A stretch of DNA of 64,000 bases from Brachycybe producta. Its lineage: Eukaryota > Arthropoda > Diplopoda > Playtdesmida > Andrognathidae. The translations under genes were made by a program, and so were the position numbers. Within the stretch, counting starts at the first letter, position 1. Every line of letters begins with the position of its first letter. Below the pieces are notes generated by a model. It did no database searches and was not told the DNA's origin. It saw only the letters and a list, made by a program, of their open reading frames with translations. The DNA is taken from NCBI GenBank assembly GCA_036925085.1, contig JAUPFP010000064.1, positions 870,885-934,884 on the forward strand, given 5' to 3'. Positions 10,742 through 20,055 of this stretch are shown piece after piece.

Positions 10742-11045
10742 TTACCCGAAGCTTTTCTTTGCTGCGGTTTTCTTTTTTTTAGCGACTTTCTTCTTCGACG
10801 CTTTCCTTTTCACTGTATGCTTCGTACTGGCCACGGTTCTTCTATTTCCAGATGTTTTAGTCGTTTTCTGGCACTTAGCTCCACCTGTCATTGTCTTCAA
10901 AAGTTCATGCCCAGCTTCCGTTCCACGCCTTTTTAAGGCACTTTTGAAAGATTCCCCCGCTTCAATATCGGATACGACGTTAGTTCCAGACTTTACAACT
11001 GCTTACTCGCTGAGAGGTCTCCTTTTTTCAAAAAAGGATCACGAA
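10742..11045 (-). pseudogene. Basic core-like Polinton protein, interrupted
   Basis: Reading the minus strand from about 11045 gives a short segment ending LSE-stop. The frame then continues through VVSDIEAGESFKSALKRRG and a lysine/arginine-rich tail (KRKASKKKVAKKKKTAAKKS) to a stop at 10742. A small, strongly basic protein beside the capsid gene is the expected position of the DNA-condensing, adenovirus core-like protein of this element class. The in-frame stop near 10995 marks it as broken. No long uninterrupted frame exists here. Confidence 0.6.
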
Positions 11046-11174
11046 ACGATATAATGAAGAGAAAAATCCATGTCCCTGCTGATATTGAGATCCCACAAAG
11101 ACGGGCAAAGAGGATCCAATTTGTTTATGATAATTATAACACGGATCAGTCACTGATCTGCAATAGTAAGGCAC

Positions 11175-12520
11175 CCTCATTTGTGAAAAATGGAACACGG
11201 ACGAAAATGAACTGTGGCTATCACTACGTCTCCACTGGTAAATAAAATTTTACGTCCAAAGACATCGCTTATACGCACTTAGATACTATGTATACTATCA
11301 TGTGATACTCTTTTGTACTGTAGTTGATTGTAGATTTTGGTAACTCATTCCATCAGAATCTTGAAGATGAACGGGCCTCAATAAAGGTGAAAGTATATCC
11401 CCCACCGGCTGGTACTCGATGCAGTCGATATACAAATAAAGAATGAATATCATGTTGAATATCCGAAAGTTGGCGACCCTAATAATGGAAAGTTCCGACG
11501 TATTGCTAAGATAGTCCTCTTGAAACCCGAGCATTTTTTGTATTTTTTCGGAGAATTGAATGCTTGAATTGGGATGAACGGTAACTTCTACACGTGACGT
11601 TGTATTCCGATATTTGAACCAATGATTTTTTCACTATTTAATCTCGGATTCGCGATATTTTCCATTCGTGTTTTGCTTTCTAACAACTGTTGATGATAAT
11701 CTTTCATATTTTGTAACCCTTGTTTTGTTTTGGCTAAATTTTCTTTTTTTCATCATACGAGGACTTTACAATATTGTAACTAAATTCATTAGCTTCTTTT
11801 TGTAAATGAATCGGATTGATGAGTTTATCTTTGGCATCTTTATTGTCAGTCTTCTTTTTTTGTTCGTCTTGTAGTTTTTGTTGTAAGGCATTAATGAGAT
11901 GCTGAATGGCTTCATCCTGTTTTCCATCGGGTCTGGGTATGAGGCTTTTTTGATGTTGTAATTTTTCGAGATCGTTTATTTTGTTTTGATATTCCGTTTG
12001 ACTGGTATTTTTTTCCTTAACAAGATTCTGATAGTTGGTGCGTGATTCCTCACACATTTTGAACATGACATTCACATCGTCCGCGGTTGTTTGCACACTG
12101 GCTTCTATTACCATATTTTCTTCCTCTTTGTCTATATTAGATGTAGATTTGCCTATTTTTTTAATCAATTCATTGTTCGACTGAATCGAAGGATGCCTCA
12201 AATGTAGGGGCCCGAAATATTCATCGATATGAGTTGATGGCATTCACGAGAAATCCGGGAGAATGATACGCCCCACTAGGAATGCTAATATTGATGCTTA
12301 GGCTCTGCTCCAGATTTCTGATAATAATTTCACCTTTTTCATTCGCAATCTTTAACCAGGTACGCGAAAAATGAATCTCAGCCAAGGCGACTTCGTAATC
12401 TCCAGTAATTTCGATAGGTTTTGGGAGTTTCACTTTGTAATTCGTTGAAGTGTTGTCCGGATAATATTTAATACTGCTATTATTCGGCAGTGTCACGTAA
12501 AAGTCTTGAGACTCATTCAT
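11175..12520 (-). pseudogene. Conserved virion-associated Polinton protein with coiled-coil insert, broken
   Basis: Three minus-strand pieces are consistent with one gene. The first, 12520-12221, carries the opening FYVTLPNNSSIKYYPDNTS and YEVALAEIHFSRTW, a widely conserved Polinton family start. The second, 12243-11734, is charged and glutamine/lysine-rich with long predicted coiled-coil stretches. The third, about 11534-11175, has YIDCIEYQPVGDILSPLLR and a C-terminal ATVHFRP block. The family is found next to capsid genes in metazoan Polintons; its exact role (possibly minor capsid) I cannot state. Frame changes near 12221-12243, around 11640-11734 and near 11298 break it. Confidence 0.65.
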
Positions 12521-12537
12521 TTTTGTAGTTGTTTCAA

Positions 12538-13526
12538 ATCTCCCACTTTAATCCAACTGTTGTTTATCGGCGTATCCTTTCCACTTCACCGAAAGTTGCC
12601 GGTGCCGTCCTTTTTCAGCTACTATTTCTACCCTCCAAAAATCGCTATCTTTCTTGTCAATTTTTTGAAGTTCTTCCTCGTAAAACGTACCTTCTAATAG
12701 TTCTCCATCAATATTCACGAGACGGTATACCAGAGGTATTCAATTGATATGTGCAGAGATGGTGAAAACCTCGTCCGACCATTTGGGTAAGTAACCTTTT
12801 TCGAAAGTTAACTTCGTCTTGGAAATACGAACATGATCACCTACTTTGAACTTGGGCAATCTACTATTGGCAGATGGAAACAATCGTTTAAATACATCTT
12901 TTTCATTGGTAGATGAGACTTTCTCCGGAGCCATGCCAATGCTTCTATGATATGATGCATTGTATACTTTCACCAGATGACTCAACTGATCGATGTAATT
13001 TCCCCTTCGCTGTAAAATTCCTCCACATGCGTGATTTCAAAGTTCTATTAAAACGTTCCACAACGGCAGCTTTGACTTCATTAAAAGTGGTGTAAAATCC
13101 AATACGATTGTCTTCGAGGAAGGTCTGAAAGTTCTTATTCAGGAATTCTTTTCCCCTATCCGATAGAATTTTTCTCGGCTTCATTCCATCTCGCAGAATA
13201 ACCCAAGCATATTTTGAAAATACATCGATACAAGTTAAAAGATAGTTGTAACCCTTATTAGCTTTTTTGTAAGACTGCATATCCACGAGATCCATCTGCC
13301 ATACATCGTCTATTTTACTGACCAATGTTCTGTTTGTCGTAAATGTTCTTCTCACTGGTTTATGTAAAGTGTAGACATCTTGTGTTCGTAACCAGGCTTC
13401 AATTTTCACCCAGAGTAAATTTCTTTCCAGTTGCCACATGAAGGGCGGTCCACACCCTCCGAAAGACCCACTGGAGGATGAATCGTAATAAATTTTGATA
13501 TCTTTGTTTTTCATGATTCTTCCCAT
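12538..13526 (-). pseudogene. Polinton integrase (retroviral-type DDE) with chromodomain, frameshifted
   Basis: The frame 13526-12945 carries a retroviral-like integrase core: an N-terminal region with WLRTQDVYTLHKP, the first acidic residue in WQMDLVDM, the second in SDRGKEF and the glutamate in VVERFNRT. The frame 12985-12740 continues with KVGDHVRISKTKLTFEKGY, the usual SH3-like tail. A third piece, about 12740-12540, ends with a chromodomain-like VKWKGYADKQQ before a stop. The role is to join the linear element DNA to the host chromosome with a 6-bp duplication. Breaks lie near 12945-12985 and about 12740. The stretch between YAWVILRDG and MKPRKI looks shortened against the family. Confidence 0.85.
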
Positions 13527-14182
13527 ACGGGACAGCTAGATTCTTTAGTATCGGGATGATAATCCCATCGCTTGTCATTAGCTATGAGTGATCGAGGTAC
13601 GTTCATTTTTTTCAGCTCCGTGATAAATGGCTCCCATCCTGGGGGGGGGTCATATCTAGTTTTACTGATAACAAGATCTCTAGTAAGGTCCATAATATTG
13701 GTATTCGGCACGACTTGTCCATCTAGCAGAAGCTGATGCGATGAATTCCAACTTAATGGGCCTCTACCATCTTTCATCAAATTAAGATGACCGGCCTTCT
13801 TCTGTTGTCTTCGGCAGTTGGTTAACTATATCGCTGATACCTGAAGAATGTTTTTCTTCAATGGGATTGGAAAAACCAGAATCCTCTAATGTCACTTTTG
13901 TGTTACCTCTTTGGGCCTGTTTTCATAAATGGATTTATATCTGTGTTGTAATTGTCCTAGAAGTAAAACCTTATTGTAGTTTTCCAAGTTTTCTTCTTCC
14001 AAAATACGTTGAATGGCTTTTTCAATGTCTCTTAAAGTATGTTGAATGGGTGTTTTATTTTCTTGTCTTTCTCGATATTGAGCTTTCCAAGATTCAGCGG
14101 GGATGAGGATCATTTTCTCGGCCATGATGTTATTAAACCTGTTAACATCGACAATACGGGAGAAATTAGCAGGGGAAGCCAA
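13511..14182 (-). pseudogene. Conserved Polinton protein of unknown function, two frames
   Basis: The upstream frame, 14182-13892, contains an internal start-like MAEKMILIPAESW and a helical, glutamate/glutamine-rich region. The downstream frame, 13780-13511, has LSWNSSHQLLLDGQVVPNTN and GWEPFITELKKMNVPRSLI. Both match parts of one small conserved family regularly seen beside Polinton integrase and ATPase genes. A frame change between about 13780 and 13892 separates them. The 3' end overlaps the start of the integrase frame by 16 bp. Function is not assigned. Confidence 0.6.
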
Positions 14183-14187
14183 CCCCC

Positions 14188-14472
14188 TTATTGTTTGATG
14201 AGAAAGTTTTTCTTCGACTTTGGAGATGATTTCGTATTCACTAATTTATTCAGTACATGCGTATAGGGTCGTAACTTTCTTTTTTCACGTTCACTCAGTA
14301 CAATGTTAGAGTTCACAATATTATGCACACAATCACACAAACACTGAATAAAATAAAAGTTGGAGTTCTTTAGAAGTTCTTTTTGAAGTCGCGGATTACT
14401 TTCCGCGGCTACATGTAAACTGTGAATGTTACAATCGAGTCGTGAAGGAATCTTTTGATTTACTTTCATCAT
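14188..14472 (-). CDS. Small conserved Polinton protein with C-x3-C-x-HN motif
   Basis: 94 residues. The centre has LCDCVHNIVNSNIVLSEREK followed by a lysine/arginine-rich stretch ending KKNFLIKQ-stop, a layout I recognise from small proteins between ATPase and capsid-module genes of animal Polintons. After the TAA (14188-14190) the same frame reads GGWLPLLISPVLSML, a hydrophobic glycine-rich tail of the kind expected before the stop in relatives. The stop may therefore be a point mutation that trimmed the tail. The start codon overlaps the end of the ATPase frame by 4 bp. Function is unknown; a minor virion component is a guess. Confidence 0.6.
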   Translation of the reverse strand: MMKVNQKIPSRLDCNIHSLHVAAESNPRLQKELLKNSNFYFIQCLCDCVHNIVNSNIVLSEREKRKLRPYTHVLNKLVNTKSSPKSKKNFLIKQ

Positions 14473-15090
14473 TGTTTAGGTAAAAATACAGCGGTATACT
14501 CTCCTGGAAATATATTCGTTCTGAGCCGAGAGTTGTCATTCGCATTCTGCGTGAGATCAATCATCAAGTAACTGTACGGATCACGAGTACTCTGGTTAAA
14601 GGCATCGATAAGGAACTTGTTGTTACCAGGATACATCTCATGCGACAAATGAGCAATCTGAGATTTGTCACGAGGGTTTTTAAAAAGAAACAGGTAAGAC
14701 GCATTCAAAGAAATAGTGCGCTGATACAGATTCTTATCAAACATATTTTGAGTAATAAATATAACACTTATATTTCAATGATGCGAATTTCACGTAAAGA
14801 GTTGAGAAACACCCCTATCTACATCTTGAAAGAGATCGAGAACAATAAGCTGATTTCTATCGCATGTAAGCATCTTCATGTCAGACATTCCTTTTAGAAA
14901 TACCGCTCGAGTTCCTTAAAGTGAATACCAGTCTTGATATTGAGAATAGTGCCAAATTACTCTTTCTGGTGGGGGCTTAATCATTCCCCTGGTATGATCC
15001 AACATTTTCTTAACAAAGGTTGTTTTCCCGCAACTGCTGGGCCCGGCAATAATCATCCTAAACGGGGCCTTCAACGGAATGAAGGAACCC
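14469..15090 (-). pseudogene. FtsK/HerA-type genome-packaging ATPase, interrupted
   Basis: The minus strand at 15060-15000 encodes a Walker A motif, GPSSCGKTTFVKKML. The frame 14744-14469 encodes the C-terminal part, including QRTISLNASYLFLFKNPRDK and the end RTNIFPGEYT. Such ATPases pump DNA into the capsid of Polintons and related dsDNA viruses. Between about 14900 and 14745 the frame is disrupted, so the Walker B region is not in one open frame. The N-terminal part overlaps the small membrane protein frame ending at 15058. Confidence 0.85.
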
Positions 15091-15297
15091 TCTTTTTGCC
15101 ATGATTGTTACCGAATCTTTCGGTAGTTTTATATTGGCAGGTAGTTCCGTTTTATTGGAAATAGCGATATTCGTTTTGAGTATAAGCATAAGAGCTGCAG
15201 TGCAGCCCATAGCAATGTATTTTATACTCGGCTTCCTTTTTTGTGGTACTACATTTTTCTCTATTGTTAAGCGCAACATTTCATCTTGCTCCACCAT
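15058..15297 (-). CDS. Small protein with one transmembrane segment, upstream of the ATPase
   Basis: 79 residues, with a charged N-terminus (MVEQDEMLRLTIEKN), a basic stretch and then a hydrophobic segment (YIAMGCTAALMLILKTNIAI) of about 20 residues. Its last residues overlap the ATPase coding frame, so the C-terminus may be frameshifted. I do not recognise a family. A small membrane protein at this position could be a minor capsid or membrane-active peptide, but that is only inference from position. Confidence 0.4.
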   Translation of the reverse strand: MVEQDEMLRLTIEKNVVPQKRKPSIKYIAMGCTAALMLILKTNIAISNKTELPANIKLPKDSVTIMAKRGFLHSVEGPV

Positions 15298-15340
15298 TTT
15301 AGCTTCAAGAAAGTAATGAGAATGAGTGCATAACGTGATA

Positions 15341-15686
15341 CTTATTCAGTATCAGTACAAGTTTTGAAAATTTCACATCGCCACTCATAATCTGACCAAT
15401 GAGCGATCAAATACAAAATTCCTTGAAAAATAACATTTTTATTCGGCTTTCTAGCCAATGTTTTAACACAAACAGGGAGTTTATACGGTCGGATAAATTG
15501 CTCATTTTTGTTCGTTCATATTCCTCGGGAAACATCACACAAAAATGAGTCAAAGCTTGACCTCCATTGCCCGTTTTCAAGAGTTGGTTTTGAAGATTAG
15601 TCAGGACACGATGTGTTCCAATCTGTTTCTGACATCACTACTTTCATCATTTGGCGGACATGATCTCGAATATCTGGAAAATCCAT
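15341..15686 (-). pseudogene. Unrecognised Polinton gene with two in-frame stops
   Basis: On the minus strand a frame opens at MDFPDIRDHVRQ (15686), meets stops near 15600 and 15525, and continues with coding-like sequence through KLPVCVKTLARKPN and LIAHWSDYEWRCEIF to a stop at about 15341. Composition and uninterrupted reading between the stops suggest a former gene of about 115 residues. I cannot assign a family. It lies in the same orientation as its neighbours. Confidence 0.45.
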
Positions 15687-15786
15687 TGTCTCTGAAGTTC
15701 TGAGAGAAATAAATCGTATATATTAACTTATTTCTGTTTTTGTACACATAATCCAAAAATATAAGCTTCATTTTTGGCACAATGTA

Positions 15787-16275
15787 CTATTCCATTTCCC
15801 CATTTTTCGTGACGATCACACGTAAAGTCAGCTGCTTGTGGACAAAAAATTGGCAATAATTCTCGTATTTCATACAAAGACCCAGTTCTTCGAGATTCAC
15901 GCAAGGAATATTGAATTTCAATAATAAATTTTTTTTCACGATGCCACCTTTATAAGCAAATAAGGCAATTAGATTTTTCTTAGAGGCACGCATATATGTT
16001 ACGTAAAAACTCGCGTAATGCTGAAAATGTAACATTGTTGGCATTTTTATAGTGAAGCCGTGAATATGATCTGTCACAAAACGTACGGTTCTGACATCCT
16101 TATCAGTCAGCCATATATTTTGAGGCACCCGTACAAATATATTACATGGGTACGGATCACCGATAGAATAGTATCCCAATTCTTTAACGAAAAAATCATT
16201 TCCATTTTGAAATCTATCGCAATCAATAATAGTGGCTATGTTGTCGAAAGTAGTCATTCTGCAATTTTCATTCAT
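15787..16275 (-). CDS. Conserved uncharacterised protein of Polinton-like elements
   Basis: 162 residues, intact. The start has IATIIDCDRFQNGNDFFVKE, then a central block with HIHGFTIKMP, an LFAYKGG strand, and near the end a NLEELGLC block. The order, an acidic strand followed by F-x-KE and later a nucleic-acid-enzyme-like strand/helix pattern, is reminiscent of a DEDD/RNase-H-like fold. I recall similar uncharacterised proteins in many invertebrate genomes, often beside mobile elements. Catalytic assignment is unproven. It sits between the degraded 15.3-15.7 kb gene and the Bcl-2-like gene, on the same strand. Confidence 0.55.
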   Translation of the reverse strand: MNENCRMTTFDNIATIIDCDRFQNGNDFFVKELGYYSIGDPYPCNIFVRVPQNIWLTDKDVRTVRFVTDHIHGFTIKMPTMLHFQHYASFYVTYMRASKKNLIALFAYKGGIVKKNLLLKFNIPCVNLEELGLCMKYENYCQFFVHKQLTLRVIVTKNGEME

Positions 16276-16700
16276 AAAACGGAATCACGTTAAGAACAAT
16301 AAAACATTCCTAATGTTGGAGAATCTGAAGATCCGTCAATGAGTAGATCTTGCGTCATCGAAACCCTTTCACGAAGAATTTATACCTGTGGATTAATCCA
16401 TTCCTGTTTCCGAGGAGTGTAGGTAAATCATAAACTCGTCGAAACAAGACTAGACATGTTTAGACTTGTTCAAACCTGTCTCGATGAATTATTTCCGAAG
16501 AGGTGTTTCTATAAGTCATGGGCTCGTGAACAGACATGTTGAGTCATGTTTACTCACGAAACCTCGCCTTTCTTAAACCGGAAGTTAGTAAGAGATTAGG
16601 TTTATCTTTAATGGTATTTTCATAGCTTGACAAGATTAGAATTTTTAAAAGATGACTTTAGGAATCAAGAAGGTTGACCGAGGAATGCTCGTACCCCATT
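16276..16700. other. Polinton intergenic region, no gene seen
   Basis: No frame of coding character. The stretch 16420-16560 repeats short forms of GACATGTT, GACTTGTT and CTCGTGA/CTCACGA, which might be regulatory, but I cannot assign them. Confidence 0.4.
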
Positions 16701-17201
16701 TTATTGCATCCGTAATAATAATAAATAAAACAAGGTGCTAATCATTAGTAACTGCAGAACCACATGAACAAAATGACCCACAGAGGCCTGATTAGATGCG
16801 CAGACATTGTACATGGCATCCCATGATCCATTATCTCGAAGCCATGATGCTGATGACTTAAACATGTATTCGCCAATATGCACTGCCGTTGCTTCCTCGA
16901 ATCCAGATCTTGCCAGTTGGAAGACGAGTGCGTAAGCCACTATAATTTTACCGAATGAAGGTGATCCTCGATAAACTTTGTCCAACAAGAAGGTTAATTC
17001 TTGGTTCAAATTTGAAACTGTTTTTAAAGTTGATGCTATGGATTCAAAAGCTTGAATATCCTTATTTCGAGCTTGTTCAGCGAGTTCATAAATCTTTCGT
17101 GAAAAGTTTGAATTCACACTTTCGCACCATTTTTTTGGCCATACGAAACACATCAACGGCAATTTTAATAGAAACCTGCATGTTGTATACTGCCTTCTCA
17201 T
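16701..17201 (-). CDS. Bcl-2-family-like protein carried by the Polinton
   Basis: 166 residues, intact. Residues 119-131 read SWLRDNGSWDAMY, a close match to the BH2 signature (W-[IL]-x-D-N-G-G-W-[DE]). Residues 80-98, SPSFGKIIVAYALVFQLAR, sit where BH1 is expected but lack its usual NWGR. Residues 57-75 form an amphipathic helix candidate for BH3. Residues 144-163 are hydrophobic followed by R-M-Q, a typical C-terminal membrane anchor. Bcl-2 relatives act at mitochondrial or ER membranes to control apoptosis; viral versions generally delay cell death. The first 30 residues are cysteine/lysine-rich and may not be native. It lies about 0.4 kb inside the right terminal repeat. Pro- versus anti-survival activity cannot be told from sequence alone. 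Confidence 0.75.
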   Translation of the reverse strand: MRRQYTTCRFLLKLPLMCFVWPKKWCESVNSNFSRKIYELAEQARNKDIQAFESIASTLKTVSNLNQELTFLLDKVYRGSPSFGKIIVAYALVFQLARSGFEEATAVHIGEYMFKSSASWLRDNGSWDAMYNVCASNQASVGHFVHVVLQLLMISTLFYLLLLRMQ

Positions 17202-17569
17202 TCGGGAAAGCTATCCACAGCGAATAAAAACTAAAAACTCCTTAGAAAGTGGATGGCCTCGATGAGGTAGAAAGGCTCCTCTAGGAGATACAATCTCATC
17301 CATATGAAATAGTCAACCTCTATTATAATTCAGTCAATTTAGTATTTCTTTCTCATAACGAGAAACAATGATAATTAAAAAAGTAGGTCAAAACAACAAT
17401 TTTTTTTTAGCAATTTAACAATGAATTGGCTGCTATGCTTGAAGTCATTCTATGAGGTACTGAAAAAAAGGAGGAAGTGGTGTAAACAATAGCTGCTACG
17501 CTTGAGAAACCACATTGGAAAAAAACAGACATTGGAATGTGGTGCTGAAATTGAGCCTCCAATTGTAGT

Positions 17570-17612
17570 CTATGGGAAAAAGTGGCGCAAAAATAACTTT
17601 TCCTATACTACT
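17570..17612 (-). repeat. Polinton terminal inverted repeat, right
   Basis: It ends CCTATACTACT, immediately followed by the GCTGCA target duplication. Subterminal sequence inside it (about 17449-17569) is shared with the isolated end at about 26090-26602. Confidence 0.92.
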
Positions 17613-17618
17613 GCTGCA

Positions 17619-18957
17619 CATTACTTTTAATTGACTGTTCAAATACGTGTATTTCCTATTCATTTCAAAGTACTATGGATTTAGTATTGGAATTATTCCC
17701 ACCTGCCACATGGCTCTAGAGTTTATGTGAACATTGTATAGAGTTCAATATAACTAGGGAATATACAGTATGTATTTAAGGGGGACTTTTGTTTTGAGAA
17801 ATTTAAAATGGCATAGTTTGGTGACTTAATAAAAGTCATTTTATTTTTAAGTTTTTTTATAATTTTAATATCCTATTTTTAATTTAAAAATCATTTTAGA
17901 AATCGTTGGGTAAGTGTAGACGATATTTCAACAAAAATATCCTGGGGGTAATGGTCTCTTTAAGGCAAAGCTTTACCATCGGAGGTTTGTAGTGCATCAT
18001 ATTTCAAGCTTATCATCGTTTAATAATTCACTCTTGTCGCTGTCAGTTCAAATGTACATGTATATTAATGCTTTTATGCACTTCTTCATGCATTGCTCAC
18101 ATATTTTTTTAAAATAATTTTTGATTTTCTTAGAGATATAAGGAATAGTTTTTAAACTGGGACAACGACAAAGATAATGTCTTATGAAATCAGAAATAAA
18201 ATGAAAATTTTGGAACTGTCCAAAGGAAGTGATGATTTTATTTACTTGCCAAACTTGCCACTTTGGTAATGCTTTTCAGAGTTGTTTTCTTATTTAAATT
18301 TTAATTAAAATGAAATGTTTCTCTATTTTTACTTAAATGTAAAGGTGATTGTTCCAATGGTTGATGACAGTTAATGGTGACTAAATGAATATATCAAAGT
18401 GATGAATCTTTCATGTTTTGCTCCACTTCTGATCTGCAAGGAATATGCAGAGACGGATAAAGACGACAATGGATCAGATGCGATTGTTTTGAAATGGCGG
18501 TCTAGATGGATAATAAGGAGTGTTGGGAGTATTTTTAGTTTGCCTCGAAGGTGGCTGTGGTTAAACGTATTGATTTTTGTCACAAGGATCGTCCTGACAC
18601 ATTTGCTTTCAATTTGCCAAACTACCAAAACATTTTTCGTTTAGTCATGTTTTTAAGCATCAGAAAGTTTTCGAAACATAGCTTTTATGCTATCTATAAA
18701 AGATCTTCATCTTTTGATTCCGTTATGTCCTCTTTTGAAAGATATTTCATTAGAGCGTAACTGCCTGCTGTTGTTTTTCTTGTTGGCGGTGGTTTTGTTT
18801 GTATTGATGTTATTCTTAAAACAACTCCACCCGACACCCCATTTTTTTTTCTGTCAGTATATTTGAGCTTTTCTCTAGTGATGAAAACATTACTTTCTGT
18901 TTCCTTTGTGTACAAAGAAATTGCAAAAATATCTGACTAACTCAATTCTCTATCGCG
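17619..18957. other. Intergenic, no gene seen
   Basis: AT-rich sequence with the dispersed repeat at 17780-17970. Short frames here show no recognisable domain or splice context. Confidence 0.5.
17780..17970 (+). repeat. Dispersed non-coding repeat, copy 1
   Basis: It matches 47395-47580 from a GGGG...AACTTTTGTTTT-like start through TTTTTAAGTTNTTTTAT to GGTAATGGTCTCTTTA. The terminal part also occurs inverted at 9073-9120. It looks like a MITE or short element of unknown class. Confidence 0.6.
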
Positions 18958-19130
18958 AACTGTCCTTACACATAAGTGGCACGGCACTTTCGTTGGTCTC
19001 TTGGGATGGGTGACTGTCACCTCAGGCAACAACAATTCACCAACTGGGCCAACCAATGCCCCGGGCTGAGACTATTACCTTTTAAGGAAAGGTATTTTTG
19101 GACTCTATTCAGTCACCCATTCAGTGACTA
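18958..19130 (+). repeat. Structured promoter- or snRNA-like module, copy 1
   Basis: Direct repeat of 26604-26760. It contains GGTGACTGTCACCTCAGG, CCAAT-like boxes, GGGCTGAG able to pair with the upstream CTCAGG, ATTTTTGGA (19094-19102, an Sm-site match), and a 3' hairpin AGTCAC...GTGACT (19111-19129). It could be a decayed small RNA gene, a promoter fragment or a piece of an LTR. Confidence 0.5.
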
Positions 19131-19203
19131 TTTTGACTCCTGGTCAAATAGCCTCTCCAGTTGGCTCCTGGTCACATATGTAACGTCCCGCCGGACCGTT
19201 ACA

Positions 19204-20055
19204 ATACCTGATAAACGAGCTTCAAAAACGTTCACACTTACCGGAACCAGAGCTCCGACGACGGGGACGGGACCGTTCCCGTAGCCGCCTCTCCACACGG
19301 TGCACCCCTTGGGTGGTGTCGACGCAGAGCTCTCCCGACGGTGAAACACGATGATGACACGCCGCCTCGTCGAGAATATCGCGGTAGAACCCCGGTTCTA
19401 CCGTGAGCCGACACGAGTACCCGCCGAAACAGGTCGGTAAAGGACGGTGGAGTTTCCCCAAACCAGAATCCCACCCCCCTCGCGGTAACTCCCCAAGAAA
19501 TAGACACGACACACAAAGTAAGATAATTAAAACAGTGTTTAATTAACACTTACGATGCAACGTAATGATAAATGATGGCAGTATTAATATTTACACATTG
19601 GCTGGATCCCTTGTCCAGCCAACACCCATAAATATACAAAAACAAAAAGCCAACAGGCCAAAAGCACAAAAGATGACAAGAATCACTGGCCAGTGGAGGT
19701 CTTCTTGACCTCCACCTACAGGTCTAGTCTTACTCACAGCCTACCACACACTGCCCAGATCCTGTGGTTGACTAGGCCACAGGAAACCTCCAGGCAACTC
19801 CACCTGGAGGGGACAGAGGTCACATCTGACCTCTCACCCATAGACTTTATGGTGAGAGGTCTGCTGGCACCAAAATGGCATCCATCCCAACAGCCTACTG
19901 TAGCTGTCAGGCAGACCACCATAGGGAAATTCGTCTGCTCAACCAAAATTTAAAAATTGAGCAGACCAGGTTGCCACAATCCTCTCAACTTCTCTGTTCC
20001 GTCTCGGGAACAGGTCAGTCAAGCCAGCCAGGATTGCTCCCCGAACCTGACCTTC
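19204..20055 (-). other. Retroelement 3' untranslated/LTR region, no gene seen
   Basis: GC-rich from 19204 to about 19500, then mixed composition with short inverted words (TTGGCTGGATCC/CTTGTCCAGCCAA near 19595-19623; CCTCCAGG/CCTGGAGG near 19785-19815). LTR limits cannot be set because the partner LTR is missing. Confidence 0.4.

Larger units (their letters stand above)
9275..17612 (-). mobile_element. Polinton/Maverick (adintovirus-like) element, decayed
   Basis: The ends are 43-bp inverted repeats (9275-9317 and 17570-17612) starting 5'-AG as Polintons do, with four transition differences. Outside them lies a 6-bp direct repeat GCTGCA (9268-9273 and 17613-17618), the target-duplication length known for Polintons. 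All recognisable genes are on the minus strand: capsid protein, core-like protein, virion-associated protein, integrase, small conserved proteins, packaging ATPase, an uncharacterised conserved protein and a Bcl-2-like protein. At 8.34 kb it is about half the usual 15-20 kb. I see no protein-primed DNA polymerase B and no convincing capsid-maturation protease. Most genes carry frameshifts or stops, so this copy is a fossil. Confidence 0.93.

Noticed and set aside
11054-11245. Plus-strand 63-residue basic frame inside the Polinton
   Set aside because: It lies opposite the 3' part of the minus-strand virion-associated gene and has no family resemblance.
18976-19040. 5S-rRNA-derived SINE
   Set aside because: TTGGGATGGGTGAC recalls the 5S internal promoter, but the match does not extend and no SINE tail is visible.
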